Assembly: GCA_019689615.1 (NCBI GenBank)
Contig: JADGHD010000027.1
Coordinates: 1 to 17,604, forward strand
Length of the DNA: 17,604 bases
Source of the DNA: Frankia sp.
GTDB lineage: Bacteria > Actinomycetota > Actinomycetes > Frankiales > Frankiaceae
Reading direction: 5' to 3'
Shown in pieces: positions 7,202 to 14,460 of this stretch (within the stretch, counting starts at the first letter, position 1; every line of letters starts with the position of its first letter). Below the pieces are notes generated by a model, which worked only from the letters and a program-made list of their open reading frames with translations, did no database searches and was not told the origin of the DNA. A program made the position numbers and the translations under genes.

Positions 7202-7741
7202 GTGGCAGTTCTCGAGAAGTTGGTGGACCCGACAGGATTCGACCGGCGCGCCGGCGACGCGACCCTTACTCCGAGACCACCCAGCCTGCGTGGCTTAACC
7301 GTCGGACTGCTGGACAACACCAAGGCGAACGCGGGACCGCTGCTCTCCGAGATCGCGGCCGAGTTGCGGCGTTCCTACGGCATCGGCGCGACGCGCGAGT
7401 ACGCCAAGGACTACTTCGGTACTCCGGTCAAGGACGAACTGCTCAAGCGGATCGCGGACGAGTGCGATGTCGTCATCACCGCGGTCGGCGACTGCGGCTC
7501 GTGCAGCGCGGCCACCGTGGCGGACGGCATCCTGTTCGAGCGGGCGGGCGTCCCCGCGGTCAGCATCGTTTCCGACTCCTTCCTGATGTCCGGCCGCGCC
7601 ATGGCGAAGGTGCAGGGATTCCCTGGGTTCGCCTTCCTCGCGGTCCGCCATCCGGTCGCCAGCCTCGACACCGAACAGATCCGGGAACGGGCACGGGACG
7701 CTGTGCCGGATCTTGTCCGCATCCTTGGCGTGGAGGGCTGA
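7202..7741 (+). CDS. UGSC-family protein, cysteine (CGSC) form
   Basis: A 179-residue protein whose opening (VLEKLVDPTG) and core (GLTVGLLDNTKANAG, then VITAVGDCGSC) match the UGSC (seleno)protein family, first described from metagenomic selenoproteins. Here the selenocysteine position is an ordinary TGC Cys (Cys98), giving C98-G-S-C101, a CxxC-like pair that suggests redox chemistry. There is no signal peptide or membrane segment, so it is probably cytoplasmic. GTG 7202 is chosen because GGGAGG lies 9 nt upstream and the family motif begins right after; the frame is open further upstream to 7013, but that leader has no ribosome site and poor family fit. The next gene starts one base after the stop, so the two are translationally linked. 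The biochemical function is, to my knowledge, not established. Confidence 0.85.
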   Translation: MAVLEKLVDPTGFDRRAGDATLTPRPPSLRGLTVGLLDNTKANAGPLLSEIAAELRRSYGIGATREYAKDYFGTPVKDELLKRIADECDVVITAVGDCGSCSAATVADGILFERAGVPAVSIVSDSFLMSGRAMAKVQGFPGFAFLAVRHPVASLDTEQIRERARDAVPDLVRILGVEG

Positions 7742-7742
7742 C

Positions 7743-8891
7743 ATGGCGGACGTGAGCACAGCGGTCACCGACACGGACGTACGCGCTGGCGCGGGCGAGC
7801 CGCCGCTGGTCGACGGTGCGGAGATCCGTCGGGTCATCGAGTACTACTACCAGCAGGACTGGACCGACGGCCTCCCCGTGGTCCCGGTCACCGAGTCATA
7901 TCTCGCCGAGTTCCTCGCACGGACCAGCCTGGAGCCGGATGCGGTGCTGCTGGCGATGCCGCACCTCAACCGCGCCTGCACCGTCCGCCTGGCCGCCGCC
8001 AACGCCGCGATGGCCGGATGCCTGCCGGAGTACTTCCCCGTGGTGGTGGCGGCCTGGGAGGTGCTCGCTCTCGACCCCTACCCCCGGACCGGCATCTGGC
8101 AGAGCACAACCGGGACCGCCCCGGTCACGATCGTCAACGGCCCGGTCCGCAATGAGATCGGGCTGAACAGCAGGGGGAACATCTTCGGCTCCGGTTTCCG
8201 GGCGAACGCCACCATCGGCCGGGCCATCCGGCTGGGTGCGCTCAACATCTTCGGAATCCACCCGCATCTTCTCGACCAGGCCACGCAGGCGACCCCGGCC
8301 AAGTACACCTGCTGCATCGCCGAGAACGAGGAAGAAAGCCCGTGGGAGCCGCTGCACGTCGAGCATGGGCTGGATGCCGCCGACAGCGCGGTCACCGGCA
8401 CCGTCATCCGGTCGTGCATGCACATCGAGGCCCGGCACACGCACGTGCCCGAACAGCTCGCCCTGGACATCACCAACTCGATCACCAGGACCGGCGCGCT
8501 CATCCATGAGTTCAGCAGTGCGCTGCTGGTCCTGAGCCCCGAGCACGCGCACGTCTTCGCCTCGGCTGGCTGGTCCAAGGACGACATCCGCCGCTTCATC
8601 CATGAGCATGCCGTGCACAGCCGTGCTCAGCTCGCCGCGGTGGGCAAGGACGCGATCTCCCGGCAGACCCACTGGCGGCTGCCTGCCGACCACCCGGACG
8701 CCATTCCGGATCGCGCCAGCGCCGGCGAGGACCCGGACCGGGTACCGATGCTGCTTTCGCCCGACGCGGTCCAGATCGTCGTAGCCGGGGCGAACAACGC
8801 GGGCGTATCCGCGATCATGGAGGTCTTCGGCCCTCGCGACTCAGCCCTGCCCATGGTCAAGATCCGCGACCTTCCGCCGCGGGGCAACTGA
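7743..8891 (+). CDS. UGSC-partner protein, function unknown
   Basis: A 382-residue protein without signal peptide or clear membrane helices. Its start ATG lies one base after the UGSC stop, with GGAGGG five bases upstream. I recognise it as the usual neighbour of UGSC proteins from phrases such as DGLPVVPVTE, GLNSRGNIFGSGFRANATIG and AENEEESPWEPLHVEHG, but know no assigned reaction. Possible functional residues are Cys93 (MAGCLPEY), Cys190-Cys191, the acidic/His patch Glu194-His208, and Cys225 with His227, Glu229, His232 and His234. These could form a metal or thiol site together with the CGSC motif of its partner. The repeated Asn/Gly/Arg core may form an active-site barrel; this is inference. 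A strong hairpin closes the operon. Confidence 0.8.
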   Translation: MADVSTAVTDTDVRAGAGEPPLVDGAEIRRVIEYYYQQDWTDGLPVVPVTESYLAEFLARTSLEPDAVLLAMPHLNRACTVRLAAANAAMAGCLPEYFPVVVAAWEVLALDPYPRTGIWQSTTGTAPVTIVNGPVRNEIGLNSRGNIFGSGFRANATIGRAIRLGALNIFGIHPHLLDQATQATPAKYTCCIAENEEESPWEPLHVEHGLDAADSAVTGTVIRSCMHIEARHTHVPEQLALDITNSITRTGALIHEFSSALLVLSPEHAHVFASAGWSKDDIRRFIHEHAVHSRAQLAAVGKDAISRQTHWRLPADHPDAIPDRASAGEDPDRVPMLLSPDAVQIVVAGANNAGVSAIMEVFGPRDSALPMVKIRDLPPRGN

Positions 8892-8910
8892 CAGCTCGGA
8901 TCTTCCGCAG

Positions 8911-8941
8911 GCCCTGGCCCGGCTCTCCGCCGGGTCAGGGC
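8911..8941 (+). terminator. Terminator hairpin after the CGSC operon
   Basis: GCCCTGGCCCGGC (8911-8923), loop TCTCC, then GCCGGGTCAGGGC (8929-8941): a 13-bp stem with one G-T wobble, followed by TTCTGTCT. It begins 20 bp after the stop at 8891. Its arms share the GCCCTG(A/G)CCCG word that recurs after the hemerythrin gene. Confidence 0.75.
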
Positions 8942-9209
8942 TTCTGTCTGCCAGGCGACAGAATCACCGCCTGCGACCGCGCGCCACACGGAACACCGGG
9001 CCGCGCCAGAGCGCGAATGGTGGTGCCAGCATCCCGTCCAACCGGCGGCCTGGTGGTGCTAGCCGGTGAAAGCCCAGGTCCGGACGGTCTCGCGGCCGAC
9101 AGTGAGCGCAGGAGCCGGCCGTTGGCCGCGATGCTCACGTCAGGCCAAAGACGCCCGCGCAAGACCGGCAGCGGGTTACGGATTACAGAAGCGGAAGGCA
9201 CCACCGACG
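8942..9209. other. Intergenic region before the hemerythrin gene
   Basis: With the terminator, this completes a 318-bp gap. An open frame at 9017-9223 has no ribosome site and mixed codon bias, so it is not called. I see no clear -35/-10 pair. A promoter for the hemerythrin gene presumably lies here. Confidence 0.4.
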
Positions 9210-9887
9210 ATGCTGACACTTGACGATCTGCTGCCCATCCGTCTCCTGCACACGGCGATGCGCGTCGAGTACGGCCGACTGGCCGCCGCCGCCCGTGCGC
9301 CCCGGGGCGCGGCGCACGCGGCGGTCATCGAGGAGCACATCGATCTGACCCTGCATGTGCTGCACCACCACCACACCGGTGAGGACACCCACTTCTGGCC
9401 CGTCCTGCGCGAACGCGCGCCGGAGTGCGCCGCCGCGGTGGACCGGCTCGAGGCTCAGCACTCCCTCATCGAGCCGCTGCTGGCCGCCGCCAGCGACCGG
9501 AAGGTCGCGCTGGCCGAGCGGGCCGACGCTCTCGCCGAACTGCACACCCTCATCAACGCCCACCTCGACGAGGAGGAGGCGACGCTTTTCCCGCTGCTGC
9601 TGGAGCACTACACGAAGGCGGAGCTGGAGGCGATCGACGAGACGATGCGGCAGACTTTCGGCCGGAAGATGGTCCCGCAGATCCTCTGCTGGATGCTCAG
9701 CGCCCTTGACCCCGAGGTGCGCGCCAGCTCGCTGGCGACGCTGCCGCTGATCCCGCGCACCCTGCTCACGCGGGTCTGGGAGCCCTCGTACCGCCGCCGC
9801 TTCGTCCGCATCTACGGCCCGGACGTCCAGTACGGTGCCCTGCCCCAGCCCACGCAGACCAAGCCCGGGATGTCGCTGGCCGCCTGA
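9210..9887 (+). CDS. Hemerythrin HHE domain protein
   Basis: A 225-residue cytoplasmic protein. The four-helix hemerythrin ligand pattern is visible: His14, His54-x3-Glu58 (HHTGED), His84 (EAQHS) and His118-x3-Glu122 (AHLDEEEATLF). Such residues hold a non-haem di-iron centre that binds O2 or NO or stores iron; which of these applies cannot be told. A run HHHH at 52-55 is notable. About 90 further residues (GRKMVPQILCWMLSALDPEV onward) form a C-terminal helical segment common to actinobacterial HHE proteins. ATG 9210 is chosen because the domain begins immediately and GGAAGG lies 11-12 nt upstream; the frame extends upstream without support. The gene appears monocistronic, set between hairpins. 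Confidence 0.88.
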   Translation: MLTLDDLLPIRLLHTAMRVEYGRLAAAARAPRGAAHAAVIEEHIDLTLHVLHHHHTGEDTHFWPVLRERAPECAAAVDRLEAQHSLIEPLLAAASDRKVALAERADALAELHTLINAHLDEEEATLFPLLLEHYTKAELEAIDETMRQTFGRKMVPQILCWMLSALDPEVRASSLATLPLIPRTLLTRVWEPSYRRRFVRIYGPDVQYGALPQPTQTKPGMSLAA

Positions 9888-9905
9888 CCCAGTGCGGACC
9901 TTCGG

Positions 9906-9985
9906 GGCCCTGACCCGCCCGGCTCTCTGCGCCCTCCCACCAGGCCCTGACCCGCTGATCTTCCACCGAAGGCCCTGATCCCGCC
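9906..9985 (+). repeat. GGCCCTGACCCG short direct repeats
   Basis: GGCCCTGACCCG occurs at 9906-9917 and 9943-9954, and a variant GGCCCTGATCCCG begins at 9971. The same word forms both arms of the hairpin at 8911-8941, so five related copies flank the hemerythrin gene. The function is unknown. Confidence 0.55.
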
Positions 9986-10087
9986 AATCACGTCCACGCT
10001 CGCGCGAAGTCGAGCACGATGGCTTCCCCCGCCCCCGCACGGCGAGGCAACGGCGCCTCCCCGCGGGCCAGGCGGACGGGACACCCG

Positions 10088-10117
10088 GACAGCCCCGACA
10101 ACGGCGTCGGGGCTGTC
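10088..10117 (+). terminator. 12-bp perfect hairpin downstream of the hemerythrin gene
   Basis: GACAGCCCCGAC (10088-10099), loop AACGGC, GTCGGGGCTGTC (10106-10117), followed by TGCCGTTTCCC. The stem is perfect and the loop short, typical of an intrinsic terminator. It lies 200 bp after the stop at 9887. Confidence 0.6.
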
Positions 10118-10262
10118 TGCCGTTTCCCGGCCGGTAGTTCGCGGCCTTGCCGGCCGCGGCGGGTACAGCGGCAGGTCCAACGCGCACCTCGCGGCATCGG
10201 CTGGCGGCGGCCCCGGCGCGAGGGCCGAGGCCGGTCTCAGGCCAACCGCGGCTTTCGGGCGC

Positions 10263-10294
10263 TGACATTCCCAGTGGCCGGCCGCGGAATGTCA
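10263..10294. promoter_or_regulatory. TGACATTCC-N14-GGAATGTCA dyad upstream of the prenyltransferase
   Basis: Perfect 9-bp inverted arms (10263-10271 and 10286-10294) enclose a 14-nt GC-rich spacer containing GGCCGGCC. It ends 42 bp before the preferred start at 10337. The size and separation suit a dimeric regulator, or a hairpin in the leader RNA. It also covers the alternative ATG at 10289. Confidence 0.5.
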
Positions 10295-10336
10295 GAAGGG
10301 GCCATTGCCGGGGCGCGGCTCTGGGACGCTCCAGGC

Positions 10337-11284
10337 ATGCGACGCTGGCGCGCCTCGCCGCGCGAGCCGGCAGCTCGACCAGGACCGGCGGCATCGACCG
10401 ATCCGCGCTCATCGCCGGCCTCAGCGGCCGGCCCGACGCGAGCGGCCGGGCTGATCCGCGCGCTCGGCCCAACGCCGGCTCGGGCCAGCGCCCTGCTGCG
10501 GGCCTGCCACCCGGAACCGACGGCGGCGGTGACGCTGTTCGCGACCGCGCTGGCGTTGGCCTGCGGACAGACGGTCTGGGGCGGCGCAGCCGTGGCGGCA
10601 GCGGTGCTCACCGGTCAGCTGTCGGTCGGCTGGAGCAACGACGCCATTGACCGCGACCGTGACGCCCGTGGCGGACGGGCGGACAAGCCGATCGCGGTCG
10701 GCGCTGTCGGCGCGGGAGCGGTGGCGGTCGCCAGCGGGCTCGCGCTGCTGGCCTGTGTGCCGTTGTCGTTCGCGTCGGGCATGGCGGCCGGATGGGTCCA
10801 TCTCATGGCGGTCGCCAGCGCGTGGGCCTACAACCTGGGCCTCAAGGCGACGCCGCTGTCCGTGGCCCCTTACCTCGTGTCGTTCGCGCTACTGCCGACG
10901 TTCGTCGTGCTTGGCCTTCCCGATCAGCGCTGGCCGCCATGGTGGCTCCCGCTGGCAGCGGCGTTGCTGGGCGCCGGCGCCCACTTCGCCAACGTCCTGC
11001 CCGATCTCGCCGTCGACGCCCGGACCGGCGTGCGTGGGCTGCCCCAGCGCCTCGGTGCCACCGGGGCGCGACTGTCGGCCGCCGTGCTGCTGGTGGGCGG
11101 GTCCGCGGTCGCGGTCCTCGGCCCGGGCGGCCCCGTCCCGACGCGGGTCGGCATCCTGGCGCTGGTCGCGGTGCTGGCGCTGCTCATGCTGCGGCTCGGT
11201 GACCGGCACGCGTTTCGACTCGCGATGGCGATCGCCGCGATCAACGTCGCACTCGTCATCGCCGCCGGAACCCGGCTGAACTGA
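10337..11284 (+). CDS. UbiA-family prenyltransferase
   Basis: An integral membrane enzyme of the UbiA superfamily, 315 residues, transferring a polyprenyl group to an acceptor (quinone, aromatic or other). The first Asp-rich motif NDxxDxxxD is at 101-109 (NDAIDRDRD), with Lys115 a few residues on in GRADKPIAVG. The second motif DxxxD is at 223-227 (DLAVD). Seven to eight hydrophobic helices follow one another, e.g. AVTLFATALALACG and ILALVAVLALLML. The HPEPTAA segment near the N-terminus is typical of actinobacterial members with unknown acceptor. The start is uncertain: ATG 10337 gives a length normal for the family, ATG 10289 is also in frame, and neither has a strong ribosome site. No quinone-pathway gene lies nearby. 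Confidence 0.85.
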   Translation: MRRWRASPREPAARPGPAASTDPRSSPASAAGPTRAAGLIRALGPTPARASALLRACHPEPTAAVTLFATALALACGQTVWGGAAVAAAVLTGQLSVGWSNDAIDRDRDARGGRADKPIAVGAVGAGAVAVASGLALLACVPLSFASGMAAGWVHLMAVASAWAYNLGLKATPLSVAPYLVSFALLPTFVVLGLPDQRWPPWWLPLAAALLGAGAHFANVLPDLAVDARTGVRGLPQRLGATGARLSAAVLLVGGSAVAVLGPGGPVPTRVGILALVAVLALLMLRLGDRHAFRLAMAIAAINVALVIAAGTRLN

Positions 11285-11293
11285 GGCGCGGGC

Positions 11294-11319
11294 CAGCCGT
11301 GCGCGGGAAGCCACGGCTG
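11294..11319. terminator. Hairpin between convergent genes
   Basis: CAGCCGTG (11294-11301) pairs with CACGGCTG (11312-11319) across a 10-nt loop, 10 bp after the prenyltransferase stop. It lies in the 100-bp convergent gap facing the ArsR gene that ends at 11385, and may serve both strands. Confidence 0.45.
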
Positions 11320-11384
11320 CGCCGACGCGACGGCATCGACCCCGGCCAGTCGCGCGCACGGCACGCCGGCAGCGACAACCGGTG

Positions 11385-11945
11385 TCACGCGGTCCGGCTC
11401 GCGCCGGGCTCGGTCATCCCCGTTCCTGCGTCCGGATCGGTCCGCACGGCCAGGCACCCACCGGTGGCCGCCACGTCGGCAGGGACGACGCCACCGGCGG
11501 CGGCAGCCGCCCCGCCAGCGCTGGCGCGCCGCCTCGACCTGGCCGAGCCGCCGGCACCGGGTACGTCCGAGCCAGCGGCGGCAGCGGAAACCTCGGCGGC
11601 CCGGCGGGCCCGCTGGCCGCGGGCGACCTCCGTCGCCAGGGCGTCGAGCGGCTGGGCGAACGGGCCAAGTGGCTCGGCCAGCCGCGCCAGCCAGGCCAGC
11701 GCGGCGTCAACACCGGCGGAGTCGATCGCGTAGTAGCGACGGTTCCCTTCCGCGCGTACCCGCACCAGCCGGGCCTCGCGCAGCACCTTGAGGTGCTGCG
11801 AGACGGCCGGCTGCGAGATGGGCGCGCGGGCGCGCAGCGCGGCCACGACCGCGCCGGCCGGCTGCTCCCCCGCGGCCAACAGCTCCAGGATCTGCCGTCG
11901 GGTCGCGTCGCCCAGTGCCTCGAAGATTCCGGTCCCGCGCTCCAC
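11385..11945 (-). CDS. ArsR-family transcriptional regulator
   Basis: A 186-residue protein. Residues 7-85 form an ArsR winged helix: IFEALGDATRRQILELLAAG, recognition helix around ISQPAVSQHLKVLREARLV (43-61), and wing RAEGNRRYYAI. No CxC or other metal-binding box is present. About 75 residues of Ala/Gly/Ser/Arg-rich low-complexity tail follow the domain, which is unusual since most ArsR proteins are about 100-120 residues. The GTG start at 11945 shares one base with the TAG stop of the upstream SRPBCC gene (TAGTG) and has GGGAG four bases ahead, so the pair is translationally coupled. It probably represses its own operon through the dyad at 12695. Confidence 0.9.
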   Translation of the reverse strand: MERGTGIFEALGDATRRQILELLAAGEQPAGAVVAALRARAPISQPAVSQHLKVLREARLVRVRAEGNRRYYAIDSAGVDAALAWLARLAEPLGPFAQPLDALATEVARGQRARRAAEVSAAAAGSDVPGAGGSARSRRRASAGGAAAAAGGVVPADVAATGGCLAVRTDPDAGTGMTEPGASRTA

Positions 11946-12682
11946 TAGCTCCCGCTGCTCCCAGGGTTCTCCCCGTCTGACGCGGATGCCGGCCCCGCGT
12001 CGCTGCCCGCCGCGCCGCCGTCCGTTTCGGTGCTCGTCGGCGGCGTGGTGTAGAACGCTACGGTTCGATCGGCCGCCTCGCGCGCCGGGCCGGCTTCGTC
12101 GCCATCGGCGATCGCGGCGTCGGCCCAGCCGGAAGCGGAGCGCCGGACGAGTTCGAGCCCTTCCGGGGTGAAGGTGAAGCCGGCCTGGACCTCCGGGTCG
12201 ACCGGCTGCCCGGTCTGGATGTGCATGGCCAGCCCCAGCAGGGCGAGGTCCCAGCCGACGCCCACCGCGCCCGGGCCGAACTGCGCCCAGAACTGCGGGT
12301 CAACCGGCGACTCGTGCACCAGCTCCAGGACCGTGCCGGTTCCGGCACTCCCGTCGGCGGGGGTGAGCGTGACCGACAGCCACGAGACCATCGGGCCCAT
12401 CTCCCAGGTCACCGCGAGCGCCGCTGGCTCGTCGCAACGCTCGATGACGCCGCCGGCGTTGCCCTCGAGCTGGTAGCGCCCACCCAGCTTCAGCTCACCG
12501 CTGATCGGCAGGAACCACCGCGGGATGCGCTCCGGGTTCGTCAATGCGTCCCAGAGGTCCGCCTGGGTGGTCGGGTAGGTCCGCCGCGCGACAGCGATCT
12601 TCGTCGGCGCCCCGTCTCGGGTGCCGCTTCGGACCTCGCGCGTCACCAGGCCAGCCGCTGCCACCGGATCGATGATCGCCAT
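11945..12682 (-). CDS. SRPBCC/AHSA1 domain protein
   Basis: A 245-residue protein. About residues 28-165 form an SRPBCC/AHSA1 domain (VARRTYPTTQADLWDALTNPERIPRWFLPI, WEMGPMVSWLSVTLTP), a hydrophobic-ligand-binding fold. The remainder includes a helical stretch and an acidic Gly/Ser/Asp-rich tail (about 210-245). ATG 12682 is preceded by AAAGGA at suitable spacing. It is the first gene of a two-gene operon with an ArsR regulator. In the fused gene at 3471-4268 the same two domains occur in one chain and in the opposite order. Ligand unknown. It is not CoxG-like in sequence, although CoxG shares the fold and the cox genes are close. Confidence 0.87.
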   Translation of the reverse strand: MAIIDPVAAAGLVTREVRSGTRDGAPTKIAVARRTYPTTQADLWDALTNPERIPRWFLPISGELKLGGRYQLEGNAGGVIERCDEPAALAVTWEMGPMVSWLSVTLTPADGSAGTGTVLELVHESPVDPQFWAQFGPGAVGVGWDLALLGLAMHIQTGQPVDPEVQAGFTFTPEGLELVRRSASGWADAAIADGDEAGPAREAADRTVAFYTTPPTSTETDGGAAGSDAGPASASDGENPGSSGS

Positions 12683-12694
12683 AGGAGTCCTTTC

Positions 12695-12710
12695 ATAAGT
12701 GTCTGCTTAT
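12695..12710. promoter_or_regulatory. ATAAG-N6-CTTAT operator upstream of the SRPBCC-ArsR operon
   Basis: ATAAGTGTCTGCTTAT has perfect 5-bp arms and lies 12 bp upstream of ATG 12682, in a sharply AT-rich island. AT-rich interrupted dyads at the start are typical ArsR-family operators. It most likely overlaps the promoter of the minus-strand operon. Confidence 0.6.
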
Positions 12711-12963
12711 ATTCGCCAACCTACAGCGCCACCCCGTTGGCCGCAATGCCCAACACGCCGACCCCCACGCGCCGAGCCCGACGCGGCACCAGCGCGCCGG
12801 CGCTGCCCCGCACACGCCACACCGGCTCGCGCGGGCGACGAACAGGATCGGCTGCGACGTGGGACGGCCCTGGCTGCCGACGACCGGCTCGCGCGCTCAT
12901 CGACCCGTTCCGCCGCCTGCCGGCATGCGGGGCAGCAACAGGCGCGTCGGGTCCGCTCACCAT

Positions 12964-13012
12964 TTGACGGGGCAGGTGACGGGCGATGCTAAAGTCCGGG
13001 ATTCGATATCGA
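12964..13012 (+). promoter_or_regulatory. Promoter candidate and TCGATATCGA palindrome before the glycosyltransferase
   Basis: TTGACG at 12964-12969 resembles a -35 box. TGC-TAAAGT at 12987-12995 is an extended -10 (TGnTAnnnT). The 20-nt spacer is longer than ideal, so the extended -10 may act with little -35 contact. A perfect 10-bp palindrome TCGATATCGA (13003-13012) lies at the likely transcription start and may be an operator. The rest of the 379-bp gap back to 12683 holds only the ArsR-type dyad. Confidence 0.45.
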
Positions 13013-13061
13013 CGAACTTGTCGGGATTGTGCGGCACACCGCCAACGCGCGAGGACGGGAT

Positions 13062-14369
13062 ATGCCCCTCACCGTGTTGTTCATGCCCGAATCGGCGTAC
13101 GGGCCGACGAACCAGTGCATCGGGCTGGGCAAGGTGCTGCTCGATCGAGGCCACACGGTCGTGTTCGCCGCGGAACGGTCCTGGGCGGGACGGCTGGCGC
13201 CGCTGGGCTTCATCGAGGCGCTGGTCGACCTCGCGCCGCCGGACCCGAACGCCAGCGAGGATGCCGCCGGCCAGTTCTGGATCGACTTCATCAGGGATAC
13301 AGCGCCGGAGTTCCGCAAGCCGACCATCCAGCAGCTGGGCAGCTTCGTCCAGCCCACCTACCAGGCCCTCATCGACGGCGCCAAGTACTGCGAGGCCCAG
13401 CTACGGGAGATCATCGAGGAGTACCGGCCCGACGTGCTGGTCGAGGACAACGTCGTCACCTTCCCGGCCCTCACGACGGCCGACGGGGCGTTCGTCCGCA
13501 TCGTCTCCTGCAACCCGCTCGAGATCCGGGGACCAGCGATCCCGCCCGCCTTCTCCGGCTACCCCTCGGCCGACCGCTCCGGCTGGGACGCCTTCCTGGC
13601 CGAGTTCGACCGGACCCACCAGGAGATGTGGGCGGACTTCAACGCCTGGGTCCAGGCTCAGGGCGCGCCACCGCTGCCGCCGCGGGACTTCATCTCCACA
13701 TCCCCGCACGCCAACCTGTACGTGTATCCGGAGGAGCTCGACTACACCGACGCCCGTCCACTGGACTCGAGTTGGCATCGCCTGGACTCCAGCGTCCGGG
13801 AGACCGATGAGTCCTATGAGCTGCCGGAAGCGGTCGCCGTCCGGGATCCGGGCTCGGCGCTGATCTACCTGTCGCTGGGGTCGCTCGGCAGCGCCGACGT
13901 CGAGCTGATGCAACGACTCATCGACGTGCTGGCCACCACCTCACACAAGATCATCGTCAGCATGGGGCCGCGTGCGGAGGAGCTGAAGCTGGGGCCAAAC
14001 ATGGTGGGCGCCCCGATGCTCCCGCAGACCAAAGTCATCCCGCAGGTCGACCTCGTGATCACGCATGGCGGCAACAACACGACGACCGAGTGCATGCACC
14101 TCGGAAAGCCGATGATCGTGCTGCCGCTCTTCTGGGACCAGTACGACAACGCCCAGCGGGTCCACGAACGCGGCTTCGGCCTCCGGCTTTCGACCTACAA
14201 CTTCACCGACGGCGAGCTGCGCGCCGCGGTGGACCGCCTGTACGCGGACACGGCTCTGCGCGAGCGGATGGCCGCGACAGGCAGGGCGATCCGCGCCCGC
14301 GACGGCCTGCGCAGGGGTGCCGACATCATCGAGCGCGTCGGCCTGGCCCACGCCGCGAACCGCGGCTGA
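13062..14369 (+). CDS. MGT-type glycosyltransferase (GT1 family)
   Basis: A 435-residue GT-B glycosyltransferase using a nucleotide sugar. The N-terminal acceptor domain starts at once (PLTVLFMPESAYGPTNQCIGLGKVL). The C-terminal donor-binding signature reads VIPQVDLVITHGGNNTTTE with His335, followed by PLFWDQYDN with Asp359-Gln360, the usual sugar-contacting pair. It is cytoplasmic, with no membrane segment. The family glycosylates small lipophilic molecules such as macrolides, flavonoids or lipids; the acceptor is unknown and no biosynthetic cluster is adjacent. ATG 13062 is chosen since GAGGA lies about 8 nt upstream; a GTG at 13029 is in frame but less likely. It is convergent with coxL. 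Confidence 0.9.
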   Translation: MPLTVLFMPESAYGPTNQCIGLGKVLLDRGHTVVFAAERSWAGRLAPLGFIEALVDLAPPDPNASEDAAGQFWIDFIRDTAPEFRKPTIQQLGSFVQPTYQALIDGAKYCEAQLREIIEEYRPDVLVEDNVVTFPALTTADGAFVRIVSCNPLEIRGPAIPPAFSGYPSADRSGWDAFLAEFDRTHQEMWADFNAWVQAQGAPPLPPRDFISTSPHANLYVYPEELDYTDARPLDSSWHRLDSSVRETDESYELPEAVAVRDPGSALIYLSLGSLGSADVELMQRLIDVLATTSHKIIVSMGPRAEELKLGPNMVGAPMLPQTKVIPQVDLVITHGGNNTTTECMHLGKPMIVLPLFWDQYDNAQRVHERGFGLRLSTYNFTDGELRAAVDRLYADTALRERMAATGRAIRARDGLRRGADIIERVGLAHAANRG

Positions 14370-14409
14370 CGCGGCGCGAGAAGGCTGCGGGTAACCGGCC
14401 CCGACGCCG

Positions 14410-14429
14410 GCCCGGCGCGCAGGCCGGGC
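14410..14429. terminator. GC hairpin between glycosyltransferase and coxL ends
   Basis: GCCCGGC (14410-14416), a 6-nt loop, then GCCGGGC (14423-14429), in the 91-bp gap between convergent stops at 14369 and 14461. A short symmetric stem without U-run; possibly bidirectional. Confidence 0.35.
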
Positions 14430-14460
14430 TGCTCCGGGTGGCCGACGGCGGTGAACGGCG

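Larger units (their letters stand above)
9888..10336. other. Gap with repeats, hairpin and long dyad
   Basis: About 450 bp with no supported gene. A frame open from 10019 runs into the prenyltransferase but is Arg/Pro-rich without codon bias and crosses a 12-bp hairpin, so it is taken as untranslated. The region holds three copies of a GGCCCTGAnCCC word, a terminator-like hairpin and a TGACATTCC/GGAATGTCA dyad, listed separately. Confidence 0.55.

Noticed and set aside
7493..7504. True selenoprotein with in-frame UGA
   Set aside because: The codon is TGC, so the residue is cysteine; no SECIS element was looked for further.
9050..9110. Cobalamin-riboswitch-like words (GGTGAAAGCCCAGGTCCGG)
   Set aside because: The order and the remaining conserved elements of the riboswitch are missing, and the following gene is not a cobalamin gene.
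9183..10472. Minus-strand frame of 429 codons
   Set aside because: Antisense to the hemerythrin gene and the repeat region; no recognisable domain.
11945..12682. CoxG, since it shares the SRPBCC fold and lies near cox genes
   Set aside because: Sequence motifs fit AHSA1 proteins, the gene is coupled to an ArsR regulator, and another gene separates it from coxL.
12721..12963. Minus-strand frame of 80 codons upstream of the SRPBCC gene
   Set aside because: No ribosome site, Arg/Pro/Ala-rich, no family resemblance.
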